55,698 nt of DNA from Roseovarius sp. (GTDB lineage: Bacteria > Pseudomonadota > Alphaproteobacteria > Rhodobacterales > Rhodobacteraceae), in contig JARGOC010000022.1 in the NCBI GenBank assembly GCA_029212365.1, positions 1 to 55,698 of the forward strand, given 5' to 3'. Below are positions 8,017 to 16,955 of the stretch, piece after piece. Numbering within the stretch: position 1 is the first letter of the stretch; the number at the start of each line of letters is the position of its first letter. The translations under genes and the position numbers were made by a program. The notes under the pieces are model-generated. The model ran no database searches. It was given only the letters and a program-made list of their open reading frames with translations, and was not told the origin of the DNA.

Positions 8017-9106
8017 GTTACCCCCCTGGGCCGATGCTGTGCTGGTGCCGCTGATTTCATTGCTGTTGGCTGCGATGATCTCGGCTTTGGTTATTCTGGG
8101 GATCGGAGAAGACCCGATTGCCGCCGTCAAACTGATGATCACCGGCGCGTTGGGGTCGTCTTATGGCTGGGGTTATACGCTTTACTATGCGACGAATTTC
8201 ATCTTCACCGGGCTCGCCTTTGCCGTGGCCAGCCATGCGGGGATGTTTAACATCGGATCAGAAGGCCAGGCGATGATCGGCGGGCTGGGCGTGGCCATCA
8301 TTTGCCTGATGGTGCCATGGCCGCATTGGTCGATTGCCCTGCCTGCCGCCATCGCTGGGGCGGCGGTGTTTGGCGCGCTTTGGGCGCTGATACCGGCATG
8401 GTTACAGGCCAAACGCGGCAGTCATATTGTGATCACCACAATCATGTTCAACATCATTGCCGCCGCATTTTTGAATTATATGCTGGTCAATGTGCTGCGC
8501 CCCGAAGGTTCCATGGACCCGGCCACCGCCAAATTTCCAACTGGCGCACATCTGCCCACGTTGCACGATATGCTGGCGCCCGTCGGCATCAATTTCTCCA
8601 AATCGGCCCCCGCCAATATCAGCCTGCTTGTTGCCCTGATTGCCTGTGTGCTGGTCTGGATTCTGATCTGGCGCACGCGGTTGGGGTATGAAATCCGTGC
8701 ATTGGGTAAATCTGAAACGGCCGCACGCTATGCTGGCATTTCGCCCACCAGGATCATCGTGATTGCCATGTTGATTTCGGGTGCTCTGTCGGGCTGCATG
8801 GCGATCAACAATGTCATGGGCGAGGCCGAGCAGCTGTTGCTGAATGCCACGGAAGGGGCCGGTTTCATTGGTATCGCCGTCGCGCTGATGGGTCGCAATC
8901 ATCCACTGGGTGTATTTCTGGCTGCCATCCTGTTTGGGTTTCTCTATCAGGGCGGGGCCGAGTTGGCGCTTTGGACATCGATCCCGCGTGAATTGATAGT
9001 GGTCATTCAGGCGTTGGTGATCCTGTTCACAGGCGCGCTGGATAATATGGTGCGTATTCCGCTGGAACGCGCGTTTCTGGCCTTTGGAAAAGGACGCAAA
9101 ACATGA
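8009..9106 (+). CDS. BMP-type ABC transporter permease (first)
   Basis: Inner-membrane permease of 365 aa with about ten hydrophobic segments. It belongs to the BPD_transp_2 family, with the characteristic NIGSEGQAMIGGLG loop and a cytoplasmic EIRALGKSETAARYAGIS segment that contacts the ATPase. It corresponds to NupP/YufP. The 3' end overlaps by four bases a deleted LysE-like gene, which now separates it from its partner permease at 9934. Confidence 0.9.
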   Translation: MDKLPPWADAVLVPLISLLLAAMISALVILGIGEDPIAAVKLMITGALGSSYGWGYTLYYATNFIFTGLAFAVASHAGMFNIGSEGQAMIGGLGVAIICLMVPWPHWSIALPAAIAGAAVFGALWALIPAWLQAKRGSHIVITTIMFNIIAAAFLNYMLVNVLRPEGSMDPATAKFPTGAHLPTLHDMLAPVGINFSKSAPANISLLVALIACVLVWILIWRTRLGYEIRALGKSETAARYAGISPTRIIVIAMLISGALSGCMAINNVMGEAEQLLLNATEGAGFIGIAVALMGRNHPLGVFLAAILFGFLYQGGAELALWTSIPRELIVVIQALVILFTGALDNMVRIPLERAFLAFGKGRKT

Positions 9107-9290
9107 GCACAGACCTAACCAGCCTGGGGTTGGCCTTGGGTATCTTCATGATCGGGTTCATCTCGATTGGGCCGAACATCTTGACCATCATCGGCAGCTC
9201 GATGCAGCGAGGCTGCCCGCAGAGGTGGCACTGGACTTGGGCGTGTTCCTTGCCTTTCCCGCCTTCAAACTCGCCACTTACCGGAGCTGA
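9103..9290 (+). pseudogene. LysE-family exporter with large internal deletion
   Basis: The first 37 codons (to SSMQRG) are a normal LysE/RhtB N-terminus with the first membrane helix. The sequence then jumps, in a shifted frame, to VALDLGVFLAFPAFKLATYR, which matches the C-terminus of LysE proteins; compare LGAFFAFAAYKLATSEV in the intact neighbour at 9294. Roughly 450-500 bases of the middle appear to be missing. In the original frame the remnant runs to a stop at 9297; in the C-terminal frame it ends at 9290. It retains an ATGA overlap with the permease, so it may still carry translation to the next gene. Confidence 0.75.
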
Positions 9291-9293
9291 AAG

Positions 9294-9929
9294 ATGAGCG
9301 ACCTTACCCCTTTTCTGCCCGGATTTATCGCTGCTTATGCAATTTTGTTGGTTGCGGCCTCGTCTCCGGGGCCTGCAGTGGCGCTGCTCTTGGGCATCGG
9401 TACGACGCAGGGTCGCGGTGCTGCATTGGTCGCCACCAGCGGTATCGCAACCGGAGGTATCGTGATCAACATTGGCACCTTGTTGGGGGTCGGGTTTCTT
9501 ATTTCCCAGGCCGCCTGGGCCATGAGTATCCTGCGGCTGATCGGCGGACTTTATCTGCTTTGGCTGGCATATGGTGCCTTTCGCAAGGCAATTGACCCAC
9601 CCAAGATAAGGGCGATAAAGGTTGCTGTGAAATCTTCCCAACGGCTATTTATCATGGGATTTGCGCTGCAAGTCACCAACCCCAAGGCAATTGTGTTTTG
9701 GCTTGCCATTGCTTCCATCGGTGCGACAGAGGGTGGCGGTCCGGGTATTGTGGCACTGTTTGTCGCGGGTGCCTTCGCTATTTCCTTTGTGTGCCATGGG
9801 GTTTGGGCATTGTTGTTGTCGTCGCGCCCTATCCGCAGCGCCTATGCTGCTGCCCGACGCTGGATCGAGGCGGGACTCGGGGCATTCTTTGCCTTTGCCG
9901 CCTATAAACTCGCCACATCCGAGGTGTAG
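9294..9929 (+). CDS. LysE/RhtB family amino-acid exporter
   Basis: Intact inner-membrane protein of 211 aa with about six helices. The family core is present: SSPGPAVALLLGIGTTQGR near residue 23, and the central VTNPKAIVFWLA motif. LysE/RhtB proteins export amino acids such as lysine, homoserine or threonine; the substrate here is unknown. It sits between the two permease genes of the BMP importer, only a few bases from the deleted copy upstream and from the permease downstream, so it is probably read as part of that operon. Confidence 0.88.
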   Translation: MSDLTPFLPGFIAAYAILLVAASSPGPAVALLLGIGTTQGRGAALVATSGIATGGIVINIGTLLGVGFLISQAAWAMSILRLIGGLYLLWLAYGAFRKAIDPPKIRAIKVAVKSSQRLFIMGFALQVTNPKAIVFWLAIASIGATEGGGPGIVALFVAGAFAISFVCHGVWALLLSSRPIRSAYAAARRWIEAGLGAFFAFAAYKLATSEV

Positions 9930-9933
9930 CGCA

Positions 9934-10899
9934 ATGGACCTGCTGAGTATCCTTCAGGTATTTGACAGTGGGGTGCGACTGGCGACGCCGCTATTGCTGG
10001 CCTGTCTGGCCGGGCTGTTCAGCGAACGCGCAGGCATTTTTGATATCGGGCTTGAGGGCAAGATGCTGATGGCAGCTTTCTTTTCTGCTGCGGTGGCTTT
10101 TGTCAGTGGCTCGGTCTGGCTGGGGTTGCTGGCAGGCATTGCGTCGTCTCTGGTTCTTTCGGCGATCCACGGTCTGGCGTCCATTACCTTTCGCGGCAAC
10201 CAGTTGATCTCAGGCGTGGCGATCAATTTTTTGGCGACCGGACTGACGGTGCTGATTGCACAGGATTGGTTCAAAGAAGGTGGGCGCACCCCATCGTTGA
10301 GCGGCGCGGCCCGGTTTGAGCCAATCACTTTGCCACTGGCCAATTCCTTGCGTGATGTGCCCGTGTTGGGGCCAGTGTATTATGAGCTGATATCGGGTCA
10401 CACCATATTGGTATATCTGGCGTTTCTTTGTGTGCCTGCCACTTGGTGGATCCTTTATCGTACCCGGTTTGGGTTGCGTTTGCGGGCCGTGGGTGAAAAC
10501 CCCGCGGCGGTGGATACGGCCGGGGTATCCGTCGTGGGGCTGCGGTATGGGGCAGTGGCGATTTGCGGCGTGCTGTGCGGAGTGGCAGGGGCCTACCTGG
10601 CAACGGCCCTGCAAGCAGGGTTCGTGAAAGATATGACAGCACAGCGCGGGTATATCGCCCTGGCAGCGCTGATCTTTGCAAAATGGCGGCCATGGTATGC
10701 GCTCTGGGCGACGCTGCTGTTTGGCCTCTTGCAGGCCATAGCGCTGCGGTACCAGAATATAGAACTGGGCGGCGTTGTGATCCCGGTGCAGCTGATGGAT
10801 GCATTGCCATATATCCTGACAGTGATAATTCTGGCCGGATTCGTGGGCAAAGCTATTCCACCAAGGGCAGGTGGCGAAGCCTATTCGAAGGAACGCTGA
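9934..10899 (+). CDS. BMP-type ABC transporter permease (second)
   Basis: Inner-membrane permease of 321 aa, BPD_transp_2 family, with the FDIGLEGKMLMAAFF loop and the RLRAVGENPAAVDTAGV cytoplasmic segment that match the first permease. It corresponds to NupQ/YufQ. The ATG at 9934 is used because GAGGTG precedes it by six to seven bases and homologues start MDLLSIL; the longer reading upstream overlaps lysE. The stop is directly followed by a strong inverted repeat (10900-10959). Confidence 0.9.
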   Translation: MDLLSILQVFDSGVRLATPLLLACLAGLFSERAGIFDIGLEGKMLMAAFFSAAVAFVSGSVWLGLLAGIASSLVLSAIHGLASITFRGNQLISGVAINFLATGLTVLIAQDWFKEGGRTPSLSGAARFEPITLPLANSLRDVPVLGPVYYELISGHTILVYLAFLCVPATWWILYRTRFGLRLRAVGENPAAVDTAGVSVVGLRYGAVAICGVLCGVAGAYLATALQAGFVKDMTAQRGYIALAALIFAKWRPWYALWATLLFGLLQAIALRYQNIELGGVVIPVQLMDALPYILTVIILAGFVGKAIPPRAGGEAYSKER

Positions 10900-10959
10900 G
10901 GTGGGTTGAAACCCCACCTTACGCCCTGCGGGATTTGTAGGGTGGGGTTCCAACCCACC
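10900..10959. repeat. Near-perfect 19-bp inverted repeat, probable terminator / dispersed palindrome
   Basis: GGTGGGTTGAAACCCCACC (10900-10918) pairs with GGTGGGGTTCCAACCCACC (10941-10959) at 18 of 19 positions across a 22-base spacer. It begins one base after the permease stop. Each arm is also partly self-complementary. The GTAGGGTGGGGTTCCAACCCACC type of sequence looks like a dispersed intergenic palindrome, though the window holds only this copy. There is no U-tract, so intrinsic termination is an inference. Confidence 0.6.
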
Positions 10960-11066
10960 AATTGGCCGCATAAATTGGGTTCAGATCTGACATTTTCGCC
11001 ATATCCGCTTTGATTTGGGGCACCCCGGTCCTTGTAAAAAGGCGCAACTTGGCGCAAGGAGTGGCC

Positions 11067-11981
11067 ATGCAAATTTACCTGCCCATAGCCGAGGTTTCGG
11101 TCAATGCATTCCTGCTGCTCGGGCTTGGTGGGATGGTGGGTGTTCTTTCTGGCATGTTTGGTGTGGGCGGTGGGTTTTTGATGACGCCGCTTTTGTTCTT
11201 TATCGGCATCCCCCCCGCTGTGGCCGTGGCAACCGAGGCCAACCAGATTGTCGCCTCGTCATTTTCTGGCGTATTGGCGCATCTCAGGCGTAAAACTGTT
11301 GATCTCAGGATGGGCACTGTGTTGCTTATCGGGGGTCTTGTGGGAGCCGCATTTGGTGTCGTTGTTTTCAACCACCTGAAATCGGCAGGCCAGGTCGATC
11401 TGCTGGTCAAGCTTTGCTATGTGGTGTTTCTGGGCATCATCGGTGGAATGATGTTCCTTGAGAGTTTGCGGGCCATTCGCAACACCCGCCGTGGAACCCC
11501 ACCCAAACGCAAGAAGCATGGCTGGGTACATGGGCTGCCGTTCAAGATGCGCTTTCGCACGTCGGGTTTGTATATCAGCGTGATCCCCCCCCTGATTGTG
11601 GGCGTCTGTGTCGGTGTTCTGGCGGCGATCATGGGGGTCGGCGGGGGTTTCATCATGGTGCCCGCGATGATCTATATCCTTGGTATGCCCACCAAAGTGG
11701 TGGTGGGCACGTCGCTGTTTCAGATCATCTTTGTTACCGGTTTTACCACGATGCTGCACGCCACCACAAACTATACGGTGGATGTGGCGCTGGCTGTGCT
11801 TTTGCTGATCGGCGGCGTGATCGGCGCGCAGATTGGCACACGTATCGGGGTCAAAATGAAGGCCGAACAGCTTCGTATCCTGCTGGCCATCATGGTGCTG
11901 GTCGTTTGCTTTAAACTGGCACTTGATCTGTTGATCACCCCAACCGAGCTATTTTCAATTGGCACAGAGGGCGGGCACTGA
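11067..11981 (+). CDS. TauE/SafE (DUF81) family sulfite/organic anion exporter
   Basis: Inner-membrane protein of 304 aa with two homologous halves, each carrying the family GxGGG motif: MFGVGGGFLMTPLLFF near residue 31 and MGVGGGFIMVPAMIY near residue 190. TauE/SafE proteins are proposed exporters of sulfite, sulfoacetate or related anions. The ATG at 11067 follows AAGGAG at ideal distance. Its stop overlaps the start of the next gene by one base (TGATG), and the pair TauE-TIGR02186 is a recurrent alphaproteobacterial arrangement. Confidence 0.87.
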   Translation: MQIYLPIAEVSVNAFLLLGLGGMVGVLSGMFGVGGGFLMTPLLFFIGIPPAVAVATEANQIVASSFSGVLAHLRRKTVDLRMGTVLLIGGLVGAAFGVVVFNHLKSAGQVDLLVKLCYVVFLGIIGGMMFLESLRAIRNTRRGTPPKRKKHGWVHGLPFKMRFRTSGLYISVIPPLIVGVCVGVLAAIMGVGGGFIMVPAMIYILGMPTKVVVGTSLFQIIFVTGFTTMLHATTNYTVDVALAVLLLIGGVIGAQIGTRIGVKMKAEQLRILLAIMVLVVCFKLALDLLITPTELFSIGTEGGH

Positions 11982-12742
11982 TGAGGCATCTGGCAGCGAT
12001 ATTGGCTTTGGTGCTGACCCCGTTGATGGGCCAGGCCGAGGAAGTCGTGCTGGGTTTGAGCAGTGACAAAGTGGCCATCACAGCTGATTTCAACGGGTCC
12101 GATATTTTGGTCTTTGGCGCGGTCAAGCGCGAGGCTCCTATTCCGGAGGAACCGCTGGATGTGATCGTGGCCATATCCGGGCCTTCGTCACCGCTGATGG
12201 TGCGCCGCAAGGACAGACGTTTTGGTATTTGGATCAATACTGAAGCTGTCCAGGTTGATGCCGCCCCCAGCTTTTATGCTGTGGCCACAACGGGCCCTAT
12301 GAAAGACGTGCTGTCCAAGATCGAAGATCTTCGCCACAAGATTTCAATCCCTCAGGCCGTCCGGTTGGTGGGGGCGTCACCACAGGTGAGCGATCCACAA
12401 AGATTTGCCCGTGCGGTGATCCGCATCCGGGAAAAAAGCGGGGCCTATCAAATTTTGGAAGGTGCTGTGGCGCTGGATGAACAAACCTTGTTCCGCACCT
12501 CAATTGCCTTGCCTTCTAACCTGACGGAAGGGGATTATGTGACGCGCATTTTCCTGACGCGTTCAGGCAAAGTGGTGTCGGACTATGAAACCGTCATCAA
12601 CGTGCACAAAGTCGGGTTAGAGCGGTGGCTCTTCGCCCTCTCGCGCGAGCAGCCAATGCTCTATGGCTTGATGTCGCTGGCCATTGCCATTGCGGCAGGC
12701 TGGGGCGCGTCGGCAGCCTTTCAATTGCTGCGGCGCGGTTAG
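11981..12742 (+). CDS. TIGR02186 family membrane-anchored protein
   Basis: Protein of 253 aa with a signal peptide (about 1-19), a periplasmic beta-rich body, and one C-terminal helix (about 225-247) that anchors it in the inner membrane. Members of TIGR02186 are conserved in alphaproteobacteria beside TauE/SafE exporters; their role is unknown. Translational coupling to the exporter suggests an accessory subunit. No catalytic motif is evident. Confidence 0.8.
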   Translation: MRHLAAILALVLTPLMGQAEEVVLGLSSDKVAITADFNGSDILVFGAVKREAPIPEEPLDVIVAISGPSSPLMVRRKDRRFGIWINTEAVQVDAAPSFYAVATTGPMKDVLSKIEDLRHKISIPQAVRLVGASPQVSDPQRFARAVIRIREKSGAYQILEGAVALDEQTLFRTSIALPSNLTEGDYVTRIFLTRSGKVVSDYETVINVHKVGLERWLFALSREQPMLYGLMSLAIAIAAGWGASAAFQLLRRG

Positions 12743-12744
12743 GG

Positions 12745-12965
12745 TTACGCTTTCTGGTCGGCCATGATCTCGTCTATCTGCTTTTCCTGATTGGCGTCAT
12801 AACCCCCTCGCGGATTGTGCAGTTTGCTCATGTAGGCTGCGTTTTCAATCGACGGGATAATGGCGATACCGGCAACCAGATAGCCCAGCTTTGAACCCAG
12901 TCCAGCCGCGAGGCAATGGACACTGAAAGGACCCCGGTCAAAAGATCTATAATGGCCAGGAGACG
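12745..12965 (-). pseudogene. Possible frameshifted remnant of a small membrane protein
   Basis: On the minus strand, one frame reads a hydrophobic segment (LLAIIDLLTGVLSVSIAS) and a second frame, from about 12905 downward, reads KLGYLVAGIAIIPSIENAAY and ends IDEIMADQKA at a TAA (12745-12747). Together they resemble one small two-helix protein broken by a frameshift near 12900-12910. No start codon with a ribosome site is evident, and the family is not recognised. The rest of the 410-base gap (12743-13152) holds two hairpins and nothing else I can support. Confidence 0.3.
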
Positions 12966-12970
12966 TCAGT

Positions 12971-13002
12971 CATTGGGAGGTGCGTAGTCGCGCGTCCCAA
13001 TG
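12971..13002. other. Stem-loop in the TIGR02186/petC gap
   Basis: CATTGGGA (12971-12978) pairs perfectly with TCCCAATG (12995-13002), and the 16-base interior can form a further GCG/CGC stem. No T-run follows on either strand. It may be a structured RNA element or a chance palindrome. Confidence 0.3.
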
Positions 13003-13103
13003 GCCTATGTAGGGATACTGCGAAAGCGAAAGCTACCATGCCGTGTGCTCACATCTATTGGCAAAACCGCAATGGGAGAGGGTCAAACCTGCCGGCAAAA
13101 GAA

Positions 13104-13131
13104 AAACCCCGGTTCAGGTGAACCGGGGTTT
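13104..13131 (-). terminator. Rho-independent terminator of petABC
   Basis: A perfect 13-bp stem, AAACCCCGGTTCA with its complement, closes a two-base centre. On the minus strand it is followed by TTTTTCTTTTG. It lies 21 bases beyond the petC stop, in the right direction to end the bc1 operon. Confidence 0.88.
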
Positions 13132-13152
13132 CAATTTGTCATATGGGTCAGG

Positions 13153-13944
13153 TCAGCTGGTTTTCTTACCCTTGATCGGGGCCCAGATGCGTTTGTTGGT
13201 CAGATACAGCAGCACTGACAACACGCTCAGGAAAATCACACCGGCCAGGCCTGCATGTTTGCGCGCCATCAACTTGGGCTCGGCTGTCCACATCAGGAAG
13301 GCAGCCACATCTTCTGCCTCGTGGTGCAGCTCATTTGAGTGACCATCAGCAAACTCCACATCCTCACCAAACAGCGGGGGCGCCATTGCGATCCAGCCAC
13401 CGGGGAAGGTTGTGTTTTCATAGAGGGTGACGCCAGCCTCTTCTTTTTCCTCACCGGTATAACCGGTCAGAATCGAGACGATGTATTCTGGGCCGCCCAT
13501 GCCTTTGAACAGCTGGTTCATACCTGTGCCATACGGCCCGTGGAAACCGGCACGCCCCTTGGCCATCAGGCTCAGGTCAGGTGCGTTGTCCAGACCCGAC
13601 ATAGGGAAGTGATCCGTTGGGCGGGCCGGGCGGGTGTCATCCAGCTCGGCGTCGAACACTTCAAAGTTCTGTTCGGCGTAGGCACGCACCTGATCCTCGG
13701 GCAGTTGCGGACCACCATGGTCGCCCAATGTGCGGATGGGCACATAGCGCAGACCGTGGCAGGCCGAGCAGACCTCGGTGTAGATTTGCAGACCACGTTG
13801 CAGCTGGTTCTGATCAAAGGTGCCAAATGGCCCCTCAAATGAGAAATCCACATCGTGGGTGTGACCTTCAGATCCTGCGGCCAATGCGCCCCCTGCCGAA
13901 AGGGTCAGGGCGGCAACTGCGGCAATGCTTAGTGTCTTAAACAT
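13153..13944 (-). CDS. petC: Cytochrome c1 of the bc1 complex
   Basis: Protein of 263 aa with a cleavable signal peptide (about 1-23). The heme c site is CSACH (C59, C62, H63), and M187 in GGWIAMAPP is the likely sixth ligand. A C-terminal helix (about 234-250) anchors it to the inner membrane with the heme domain in the periplasm. It accepts electrons from the Rieske centre and passes them to cytochrome c. It is the last gene of petABC, 15 bases after petB, and is followed by a strong terminator. Confidence 0.95.
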   Translation of the reverse strand: MFKTLSIAAVAALTLSAGGALAAGSEGHTHDVDFSFEGPFGTFDQNQLQRGLQIYTEVCSACHGLRYVPIRTLGDHGGPQLPEDQVRAYAEQNFEVFDAELDDTRPARPTDHFPMSGLDNAPDLSLMAKGRAGFHGPYGTGMNQLFKGMGGPEYIVSILTGYTGEEKEEAGVTLYENTTFPGGWIAMAPPLFGEDVEFADGHSNELHHEAEDVAAFLMWTAEPKLMARKHAGLAGVIFLSVLSVLLYLTNKRIWAPIKGKKTS

Positions 13945-13959
13945 ATCCTGTTTCCTTTC

Positions 13960-15282
13960 TTATTCAGCCGGTGTTTCGGCTTTGGGGTAATGGGCGTTGA
14001 AGTCCGCTTCGATGGTCTCGGGCGTCGCTTCGGGCTTCTCGATCACGCCCAGCAGCGGCAGGATCACCAGGAAGTAGGCAAACCAATAAGCCGAAGCGAT
14101 CAAAGAGATGGTCGAGTAAGGCTCTTCTGCGGGCATAGCGCCGCACCACATCAGAATGATGAAGTCGATGCACAGCAATCCAAACCACCATTTGAACATC
14201 GGGCGATACCGGCCTGAGCGTACGCTGGAGGTGTCCAGCCAAGGCACCAGGGCCATGACGGCGATAGCGCCGAACATCGCCAATACTCCGAAGAATTTGG
14301 CGCTAATGATACCGCCAGTGATCCAGCTCGCCAACATCACCACCCAGACATCAGGGGTAAAGGCCCGCAGGATGGCGTAGAACGGCAGGAAGTACCATTC
14401 CGGCACAATGTGGGCTGGGGTCACCAGGGCGTTGGCCTCGACATAGTTATCGGGGTGGCCCAGATAGTTTGGCATGAAGCCGACGATGGCAAAGAACACC
14501 ACCAGGATCACAGCCAGGGCGAACACGTCCTTGATCACAAAGTAGGGCCAGAATGGCACGGTGTCTTTTTCAGCTTCGGCTTTGGATGTTTTGCGCACAT
14601 CCACGCCAGTGGGGTTGTTGTTGCCCGTGGTGTGGAAGGCCCAGATGTGGATGGCCACAAGGGCGGCAATCACAAATGGCAGCAGATAATGCAGGCTGAA
14701 GAAACGGTTCAGCGTGGCGTTATCAACGGCCGGTCCACCCAAAAGCCAAGTTTGAATGCTTTCCCCGACGAAGGGAATCGCGCCAAACAGCCCGGTGATA
14801 ACCGTCGCACCCCAAAAGGACATCTGCCCCCAAGGAAGCACATAGCCCATAAAGGCTGTGCCCATCATGCACAGGTAAATCAACATACCCACGATCCATG
14901 TGATCTCACGCGGGGCCTTGTAAGACCCGTAATAAAGACCGCGGAACAGGTGCAGATAGACCGCAAAGAAGAACAGCGATGCGCCGTTCATATGCAGATA
15001 CCGGATGAAATGGCCGCCGTTTACGTTGCGCATGATGTGTTCGATCGAGGCGAAAGCCAGATCAACATGCGGCGTGTAATGCATCGCCAGCACAATGCCG
15101 GTGACGATTTGCAGGGCCAGACAGAAGGTCAGTACGATGCCCCAGATCCACATCCAGTTCAGGTTCTTGGGTGTGGGGATCATCAATGTATCATAGAGCA
15201 GGCCAACAATGGGCAAGCGGCTGTTTAGCCACTTCTCGGCACCAGTCTTGGGTTCGTAATGGTCGTGAGGAATTCCGGACAT
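13960..15282 (-). CDS. petB: Cytochrome b of the bc1 complex
   Basis: Inner-membrane subunit of 440 aa with eight predicted helices. It contains the bis-histidine heme segments ([12 protein letters not shown] with a second His in [16 protein letters not shown] with a second His in AIHIWAFH) and the [13 protein letters not shown] motif of the Qo site. It oxidises ubiquinol at Qo and reduces quinone at Qi. Gaps of 11 and 15 bases to its neighbours show operon structure. Confidence 0.96.
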   Translation of the reverse strand: MSGIPHDHYEPKTGAEKWLNSRLPIVGLLYDTLMIPTPKNLNWMWIWGIVLTFCLALQIVTGIVLAMHYTPHVDLAFASIEHIMRNVNGGHFIRYLHMNGASLFFFAVYLHLFRGLYYGSYKAPREITWIVGMLIYLCMMGTAFMGYVLPWGQMSFWGATVITGLFGAIPFVGESIQTWLLGGPAVDNATLNRFFSLHYLLPFVIAALVAIHIWAFHTTGNNNPTGVDVRKTSKAEAEKDTVPFWPYFVIKDVFALAVILVVFFAIVGFMPNYLGHPDNYVEANALVTPAHIVPEWYFLPFYAILRAFTPDVWVVMLASWITGGIISAKFFGVLAMFGAIAVMALVPWLDTSSVRSGRYRPMFKWWFGLLCIDFIILMWCGAMPAEEPYSTISLIASAYWFAYFLVILPLLGVIEKPEATPETIEADFNAHYPKAETPAE

Positions 15283-15293
15283 TGCGCGCTTCC

Positions 15294-15878
15294 TTATCCC
15301 AGTTTGATCGTCGATTCGTCGACGAATTCGGCCAGTGGAACCGGCAGGTTTTCAGGGGCTGGCCCTTTGCGGATACGACCAGAAGTGTCGTAATGTGAGC
15401 CGTGACAGGGGCAGAACCACCCGTCAAAATCGCCGGCCTCGCCCAGAGGAACACAACCAAGGTGAGTACAAACACCAATCATCACCAGCCATTCGCCGGT
15501 GTCTTCGGCTTCGCCGAATGGTGCCAGGGTCCGGTTCGCATCCGCGCCATTTGCGTCGTCAGCTGCGGGCAGGTTTTTGTTGCGGGCGTTGTCATCGGGC
15601 AGCGCACTCAGTTCAACGGCGTTTGCCTTTGCAATCTCTTCTTCGGTGCGGCGACGAATAAACACTGGTTTTCCCAGCCATTTTACCGTCAGCTGCGTGC
15701 CCGGTGCGACATCTGCGACATCTACCCGGATTGAGCTGAGTGCTTGCACGTCAGCTGAGGGGTTCATCTGGTTAACGAGGGGCCAAACCGCGGCGCCTGT
15801 GGCAACAACACCAGCGCTGCCAGTGGCAAAGTAGAGGAAATCTCTGCGGGTGCCTTCGTGATCTTCTGCGTGGGACAC
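15294..15878 (-). CDS. petA: Ubiquinol-cytochrome c reductase Rieske iron-sulfur subunit
   Basis: Protein of 194 aa starting with a Tat-type leader ([11 protein letters not shown]) whose helix (about 15-35) stays as the membrane anchor. The periplasmic domain carries the two cluster boxes CTHLGC (137-142) and CPCHGSH (156-162): two Cys and two His bind the 2Fe-2S centre and the remaining Cys pair forms the stabilising disulfide. An acidic insertion of about residues 80-125 is typical of alphaproteobacterial Rieske proteins. First gene of petABC; the 219-base region up to the divergent gene at 16098 should hold both promoters. Confidence 0.95.
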   Translation of the reverse strand: MSHAEDHEGTRRDFLYFATGSAGVVATGAAVWPLVNQMNPSADVQALSSIRVDVADVAPGTQLTVKWLGKPVFIRRRTEEEIAKANAVELSALPDDNARNKNLPAADDANGADANRTLAPFGEAEDTGEWLVMIGVCTHLGCVPLGEAGDFDGWFCPCHGSHYDTSGRIRKGPAPENLPVPLAEFVDESTIKLG

Positions 15879-16097
15879 GAGGTATTCTCCATTCTCAAGG
15901 CCGCGCGGGCCTCATGACATCAGGGGCCGCTCAAAAAAGCAACCTATCCGCTATGGTGTTTAGCTTCCCTTTACGAGGCCGTAAAGTGCGCAATGTCGCC
16001 GAATTGTTAGCAGCGCGCTTGTGTCACGCTTGAGCGCGAGGGGGCGCAGGTGTAAGCAAGGGTCAGAGTAGTGATATCAAACGCTAAGGATGCCGTT

Positions 16098-16778
16098 ATG
16101 AACAGGATTTTGACAGCCGTCGCTATTGTCGTCGGCAGTGCCCTTCCCGCCGCCGCCGAAATGGAGCTGAGCTTCTATTTGGGTGTGCAAGAACTTAGTG
16201 AAAGCAGCGGTTCGGGCTTTTTACCGGGCGGCGCGCCTGTGAATCATAACTTTGGTTGGGAGGGCAATTCTCTGGAGGCCCCTATCTATTATGGAGCGCG
16301 CGCGATCTGGTGGATGCCGTCGGATATCGGCTTTGGCCTGGAAGGCACCCATACCAAGGCCTATGCCTCGGGGGCGGATAAGGCCGCGATTGGTGTCAGC
16401 CGCTTTGAGCTGTCTGATGGTCATAACATCATCACTGCAAACGTCATGAAACGCTGGCCCGACGCCATTTCCAACAAGCTGACACCCTATGTGGGGGCCG
16501 GTATCGGTGTGGCGATCCCGCATGTGGATGCGCAAGTGCTGGGGGCCAGCAACCGGACGTTCGATTACGAGGTAACCGGCCCCGCCGTGCGTGGCATCGC
16601 CGGTGTGAAATATGACATTAATGATAAATGGGCGCTCTTTGGGGAATATCAGTTCACCTGGTCGGACAATGACGTCACGATTGATGCTGATCCAACTGTG
16701 GCGGGGCAAACCAACGGCAAGCTGAATACCGAGCTGCTGACCCATGCACTGAATATCGGGATCAGCTATAGTTTTTGA
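16098..16778 (+). CDS. Outer-membrane beta-barrel protein, LpxQ-like (possible lipid A oxidase)
   Basis: Protein of 226 aa with a signal peptide (about 1-20, ending LPAAA) and alternating amphipathic strands, ending in a C-terminal aromatic residue (ISYSF), as outer-membrane barrels do. The segment from about residue 22 to 75 (LSFYLGVQE, FGWEGNSLEAPIYYG, DIGFGLEGTHTKAYA) resembles rhizobial LpxQ, which oxidises the proximal glucosamine of lipid A to aminogluconate. The enzymatic assignment is tentative; a generic barrel is the safe call. The ATG at 16098 is preferred over 16071 because AAGGA precedes it and the signal peptide then starts properly. Confidence 0.65.
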   Translation: MNRILTAVAIVVGSALPAAAEMELSFYLGVQELSESSGSGFLPGGAPVNHNFGWEGNSLEAPIYYGARAIWWMPSDIGFGLEGTHTKAYASGADKAAIGVSRFELSDGHNIITANVMKRWPDAISNKLTPYVGAGIGVAIPHVDAQVLGASNRTFDYEVTGPAVRGIAGVKYDINDKWALFGEYQFTWSDNDVTIDADPTVAGQTNGKLNTELLTHALNIGISYSF

Positions 16779-16796
16779 TCTCGCACGCCAAATACC

Positions 16797-16845
16797 CATC
16801 GGCATGCTGACTGGCTGATAAAAGCCATGGGTAAGCATGCCGATG
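16797..16845. other. 12-bp perfect inverted repeat with alternative pairing, downstream of the barrel gene
   Basis: CATCGGCATGCT (16797-16808) pairs perfectly with AGCATGCCGATG (16834-16845). The loop contains GGCT/AGCC and an ATGGGTA (16827-16833) that can instead pair with TACCCAT (16793-16799), which overlaps the first arm. The two structures exclude each other at 16797-16799. No T-run follows. It could be a terminator, a structured RNA or a repeat element. Confidence 0.5.
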
Positions 16846-16955
16846 CATCGCAGAGAATTGCAGCTTTGTGAAAATAACCAGCCCTAAGTATCAGCGGCGT
16901 AGTTAACACCGTGAGACCATGTATTTGTTGGTCTCGCCGTATTAATGTCGTCATC

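Noticed and set aside
9661..9933. N-terminal extension of the second permease
   Set aside because: It overlaps lysE in another frame; homologues start at MDLLSIL (9934).
12743..13152. Small RNA gene or tmRNA-like molecule in the 410-base gap
   Set aside because: Only one moderate hairpin and the petABC terminator are seen; no conserved RNA features and no promoter on the plus strand that I could support.
14410..15228. 272-aa plus-strand reading frame opposite petB
   Set aside because: It is antisense to a certain cytochrome b gene, has His/Gln-rich low-information composition and no recognisable domain.
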